Assembly: GCA_023135545.1 (NCBI GenBank) | Contig: JAGLSY010000251.1 | Coordinates: 1 to 7,817, forward strand | DNA length: 7,817 nucleotides | Origin: Thermoplasmata archaeon | Lineage (GTDB): Archaea; Thermoplasmatota; Thermoplasmata; SG8-5; JAGLSY01 | Direction: 5' to 3' | Translations under genes and position numbers: made by a program | Shown: piece after piece, positions 5,373 through 7,817 of the stretch | Numbering within the stretch: position 1 is the first letter of the stretch | Layout: each line of letters starts with the position of its first letter | Notes under the pieces: model-generated | Database searches by the model: none | Seen by the model: the letters and a program-made list of their open reading frames with translations, nothing else | Told to the model about the DNA's origin: nothing

Positions 5373-6329
5373 TTACTTACCTCCAATTCCTTCATCTATT
5401 CCATTATCTATGCGTAAATTGGCCCTGTCCTTTCCGAGAACGAGAACCCGACTCTCCGGAGCCTCATCAAGAATATCATATCCCATCTCTGCCCCCAACT
5501 TCTGGCCAAATTCCTTGACGCGCTCGTAGCTGGGCATGTTTTTCATGGTCATTCTCTCACGGGAATATCCAACGAACACATAACCTTTTGGTTCGATAAA
5601 AAGCGGGTTGGCCAGTTTATCCAGATGGGCATATTCTTTCTCCCATCCTATATTCCAGTCCTCGACAAGTGTGTGGCGGATCACGGTTCGAGTATCCAGG
5701 CTGGCCATGATCTCAAGGCTTTTCTTAAGCCTCCCCCATCCGTCCTTCACCAGGGGCACGCACAATTTCTTATATATTTCATTGTTGGGCGCCGCAACCG
5801 TGATATACAGCTGGGTGGGCAGGGGGTCCAGGTTCTCCAGAGCCTCCGGCTGGAGTCCGTTGGATACCACAAAGGTCGTCATATTCCTGGAATGACACTC
5901 GGCAATGAATTCACCCAGCCTTGAGTAAAGGGTCGGCTCGCCGGACAGGGAAATGGCAACCTGGTTGGGCTCGCACGCCTCCTCCCACATTTTCCTCTCG
6001 GTGCGCTCGTCCCCCTTGTAGCCAGTTATGAGTTTTCTCTGGCCCTCGATGCACCTGTCAAGTATCTCGATGGGGTCATCCTCATTCTCTATGGCCAGCT
6101 CGTTGAAGCCCTGAAATCTCCAGCAGAAAAGGCAGATCTGGGTGCACTGGGACACGGTGGGCGTCATCTGGAGGCATCTGTGAGACTGGATGCCGTAAAA
6201 TCGCTCCTTGTAACAGCTTCTCTGGCGCAGAAGTTTTTCGCCCATCCAATGGCATAATTTCACGCCGCTATGTTCTCCAACAATGAAATAGTGCTGTTTC
6301 TCCAGTATCCGTTTCATGTCGTCCCGCAT
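5373..6329 (-). CDS. taw1: tRNA-Phe 4-demethylwyosine synthase Taw1/TYW1, radical SAM
   Basis: This enzyme turns m1G37 of tRNA-Phe into the tricyclic 4-demethylwyosine using pyruvate and SAM, the second step of wybutosine synthesis in archaea (after Trm5). The 318 residues hold the radical-SAM motif C62-T-Q-I-C66-L-F-C69. Three further cysteines, C26, C39 and C52, are those known in archaeal TYW1 to bind a second 4Fe-4S cluster. K41, next to C39, matches the lysine proposed to bind pyruvate. S127-L-S-G-E-P-T-L-Y135, V-V-S-N-G, and a C-terminal E-P-K-G-Y...S-R-E-R...M-P are also family hallmarks. The length is normal and every key residue is present. The ATG start lies 9 nt after the rfcL stop and is preceded by GTGAT, a partial Shine-Dalgarno match. 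No eukaryote-type flavodoxin domain is present, as expected for archaea. The gene is the middle member of the cluster. Confidence 0.97.
   Translation of the reverse strand: MRDDMKRILEKQHYFIVGEHSGVKLCHWMGEKLLRQRSCYKERFYGIQSHRCLQMTPTVSQCTQICLFCWRFQGFNELAIENEDDPIEILDRCIEGQRKLITGYKGDERTERKMWEEACEPNQVAISLSGEPTLYSRLGEFIAECHSRNMTTFVVSNGLQPEALENLDPLPTQLYITVAAPNNEIYKKLCVPLVKDGWGRLKKSLEIMASLDTRTVIRHTLVEDWNIGWEKEYAHLDKLANPLFIEPKGYVFVGYSRERMTMKNMPSYERVKEFGQKLGAEMGYDILDEAPESRVLVLGKDRANLRIDNGIDEGIGGK
5379..5384 (-). promoter_or_regulatory. Shine-Dalgarno sequence inside the end of taw1
   Basis: GGAGGT on the minus strand lies within the last codons of taw1 (the Gly-Gly before the final Lys). It stands 6 nt before the TTG that opens the membrane-protein frame. 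The spacing supports the TTG start and suggests translational coupling. Confidence 0.6.
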
Positions 6330-6338
6330 GGTATCACT

Positions 6339-7778
6339 TTAAAAGTCGAAAAGATTCTTCTGGGTAATTTCTTCGGTGCCGTTATCTGGCTGTGGCTCGT
6401 CATCCTCTTTAGCAATCGCCTCCGCTTCCTCCTTTTCCTGGGGCTTTGGTTTGGCTGCCGGGGCTCCCTTCTTTTTCTTCTCAATGTCATCGAAAACATG
6501 CTTCACATGATGGGAATCCGGCTTGTGGCCCAGAAGGTATCCGACCTCAACCTCGTCCATGCGCAGTTGTTCGGTCATCTTGAGGCAGAATTCTCTATCT
6601 GTGGTGAACAATGTCCTGAAATAGGGCAGCTGCTCGTTGAGGGTCTGGCTCCTGGAGCCGTGGGTCATTCTTCCAAGTTTGTCGCCTATTGAATTTCTTG
6701 TTTCCCTCACACCCTTGGAGCGAGACATGGTGGTCAGCCAGCTCGGAAAGCGATAGCTGACATAGCCATGGTATTTCCTGGTCTTGGAAAGGGAAACGCC
6801 GGCGCTCATCATGTCCGAAGCGTACTTCCACAGCCCATAGTACTGTCTTCGCCGCACCCGTCCGAGATAAACATCGGCCTTGGAAAGTGCATCATAGGCC
6901 CTCATCCTGTCCTTGTCATGGGTGTAGGAGCCGGGGATGTTCTCGTCTATCCAGAGTATCGTGTAGTTGGGGTCCTCCTCCAGCTTCATCAATGCGTCCC
7001 TTGATTCCCGGCAGTTGTTCGTTCTGAATATCTTGGCCATGGTCTGGAAAATGGTGTTCTTCTGGTCTCTTCCGCCCAGGGCCATCACGTCCCTTTCAGT
7101 GATCTCCTCCCTGCCTTCTGCCAGCGATTGAAGGTCGTTTACCGCTCCCCTGATGTCTCCTTCGGCTCTCTTGACTATGGCCCTCAGGGCATCGGTGGAA
7201 ACTTCCACGCCCTCCTTCTTGGATATCTCCCTGAGAAGTTTGACAGTGGAGGCTGGCTGCGCCCTTTTAAATTCAATCTGGAGGGTTCTGTTGGACACGA
7301 TGGATGACCTTCTCTTCAGTGAATAATAATCATTGACTATCAAAATGATGGGCTGCTTGGTCTCCACTATGAGATTTCCGATGGCCCTTATTCCGCCCCT
7401 GTCCTCCTTGCCGAAGACATTGTCGGCCTCGTCCAGGATTATCAGCTTCCGGCCTCCATCTCTGCTACTGGAGAACTCTCCCGAATCGGTAAAGGTGTCC
7501 CACATGGCCCCCAGGCCGGCTATGCTGTTGATGGCCTTGCTATTCCTCGAGTCGGAGGCATTGAGCTCAACGACCTGCCACCCCATCTCATTCGCCAGTG
7601 CATGGGCGCAGGTGGTCTTTCCGATACCCGGTTCTCCTATCAACACGACCGCCCTGTTCTTCTTCGGGACTCCGTTCTCCCATGATTTTGCCCACATCCT
7701 CAGCTTGCTTATGGCATCCGAATTTCCGATGACGCCCTCAAGGGTTTTGGGCCTGTGTTTATCAGTCCAATCCTGCAT
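6339..7778 (-). CDS. rfcL: Replication factor C large subunit (clamp loader)
   Basis: RfcL works with RfcS to load the PCNA sliding clamp at primer-template junctions in an ATP-dependent way. In this 479-residue protein Walker A is G48-E-P-G-I-G-K54-T55, followed by L72-N-A-S-D-S-R78. Walker B is L112-I-I-L-D116-E117-A-D119, sensor 1 is N149 and sensor 2 is G207-D-I-R210-G-A-V-N-D-L-Q. The SRC motif of small subunits is absent, as expected for the large subunit. The all-alpha C-terminal region runs to about 430. A low-complexity K/E/P-rich linker (about 434-472) follows and ends in Q473-K-N-L-F-D-F479, a PCNA-interacting (PIP) motif at the very C-terminus. The second aromatic residue of the usual QxxLxxFF is missing because the protein stops there. 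The start is ATG-7778; an upstream ATG is out of frame. It is the first gene of the probable operon. Confidence 0.97.
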   Translation of the reverse strand: MQDWTDKHRPKTLEGVIGNSDAISKLRMWAKSWENGVPKKNRAVVLIGEPGIGKTTCAHALANEMGWQVVELNASDSRNSKAINSIAGLGAMWDTFTDSGEFSSSRDGGRKLIILDEADNVFGKEDRGGIRAIGNLIVETKQPIILIVNDYYSLKRRSSIVSNRTLQIEFKRAQPASTVKLLREISKKEGVEVSTDALRAIVKRAEGDIRGAVNDLQSLAEGREEITERDVMALGGRDQKNTIFQTMAKIFRTNNCRESRDALMKLEEDPNYTILWIDENIPGSYTHDKDRMRAYDALSKADVYLGRVRRRQYYGLWKYASDMMSAGVSLSKTRKYHGYVSYRFPSWLTTMSRSKGVRETRNSIGDKLGRMTHGSRSQTLNEQLPYFRTLFTTDREFCLKMTEQLRMDEVEVGYLLGHKPDSHHVKHVFDDIEKKKKGAPAAKPKPQEKEEAEAIAKEDDEPQPDNGTEEITQKNLFDF

Positions 7779-7802
7779 CCAGATGACATTAATTTTCCCC
7801 TC

Positions 7803-7809
7803 TTAATAA
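7803..7809 (-). promoter_or_regulatory. TATA-like box upstream of rfcL
   Basis: TTATTAA on the minus strand is centred about 28 nt before the rfcL ATG, and an A-rich stretch (ACAAAG) lies upstream in the BRE position. The spacing suits a leaderless transcript starting at or next to the ATG. GAGGGG lies about 19-23 nt before the start, too far for a standard Shine-Dalgarno site. Confidence 0.4.
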
Positions 7810-7817
7810 CTTTGTAT

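Noticed and set aside
7333..7806. Plus-strand open frame opposite rfcL
   Set aside because: It is an antisense shadow of the Walker A/B region; no independent coding signs.
1..7817. Mobile element, phage or defence island
   Set aside because: No transposase, integrase, toxin-antitoxin, nuclease or similar gene is seen; the recognisable minus-strand genes are housekeeping or common families.

Overview
This window looks like a stretch of a euryarchaeal chromosome, most likely from the Thermoplasmatota. The evidence is an archaeal replication factor C large subunit with a C-terminal clamp-binding (PIP) motif, an archaeal-type wybutosine enzyme (Taw1/TYW1), archaeal-style TATA-like boxes placed for leaderless transcripts, and a secreted multi-domain protein ending in a 'GWNLISFPL' module that I associate with Thermoplasmata surface proteins. 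The phylum is an inference from family knowledge; no rRNA or tRNA is present to settle it.

Layout. Positions 1-3105 (+) hold the 3' part of a large extracellular protein gene. Its frame is open to the left edge, so the true start lies outside the window. It carries the end of a probable beta-helix, three DUF11 domains, a CARDB domain that appears to be split by the third DUF11, further Ig-like modules, and a duplicated GWN module. Positions 3106-3461 are a convergent intergenic region rich in inverted repeats. A glycerophosphodiester phosphodiesterase-like gene occupies 4157-3462 (-). Positions 4158-4682 are a second gene-free region with a likely promoter, a likely terminator and several helix-forming segments. 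From 7778 down to 4683 (-) lies a compact three-gene cluster: rfcL, taw1 and a DedA/VTT-like membrane protein. Its gaps are 9 nt and 0 nt, so it is probably one operon from a promoter near 7803-7809.

Functionally the cluster joins DNA replication (clamp loading), tRNA-Phe modification (wybutosine) and an uncharacterised membrane protein. The link is probably shared expression of housekeeping genes rather than a common pathway. The GDPD and the surface protein look independent.

I see no CRISPR array, transposase, integrase, phage gene or recognisable defence system. The least explained parts are the two structured non-coding regions (3247-3467 and about 4200-4500) and the nested-domain architecture of the surface protein.
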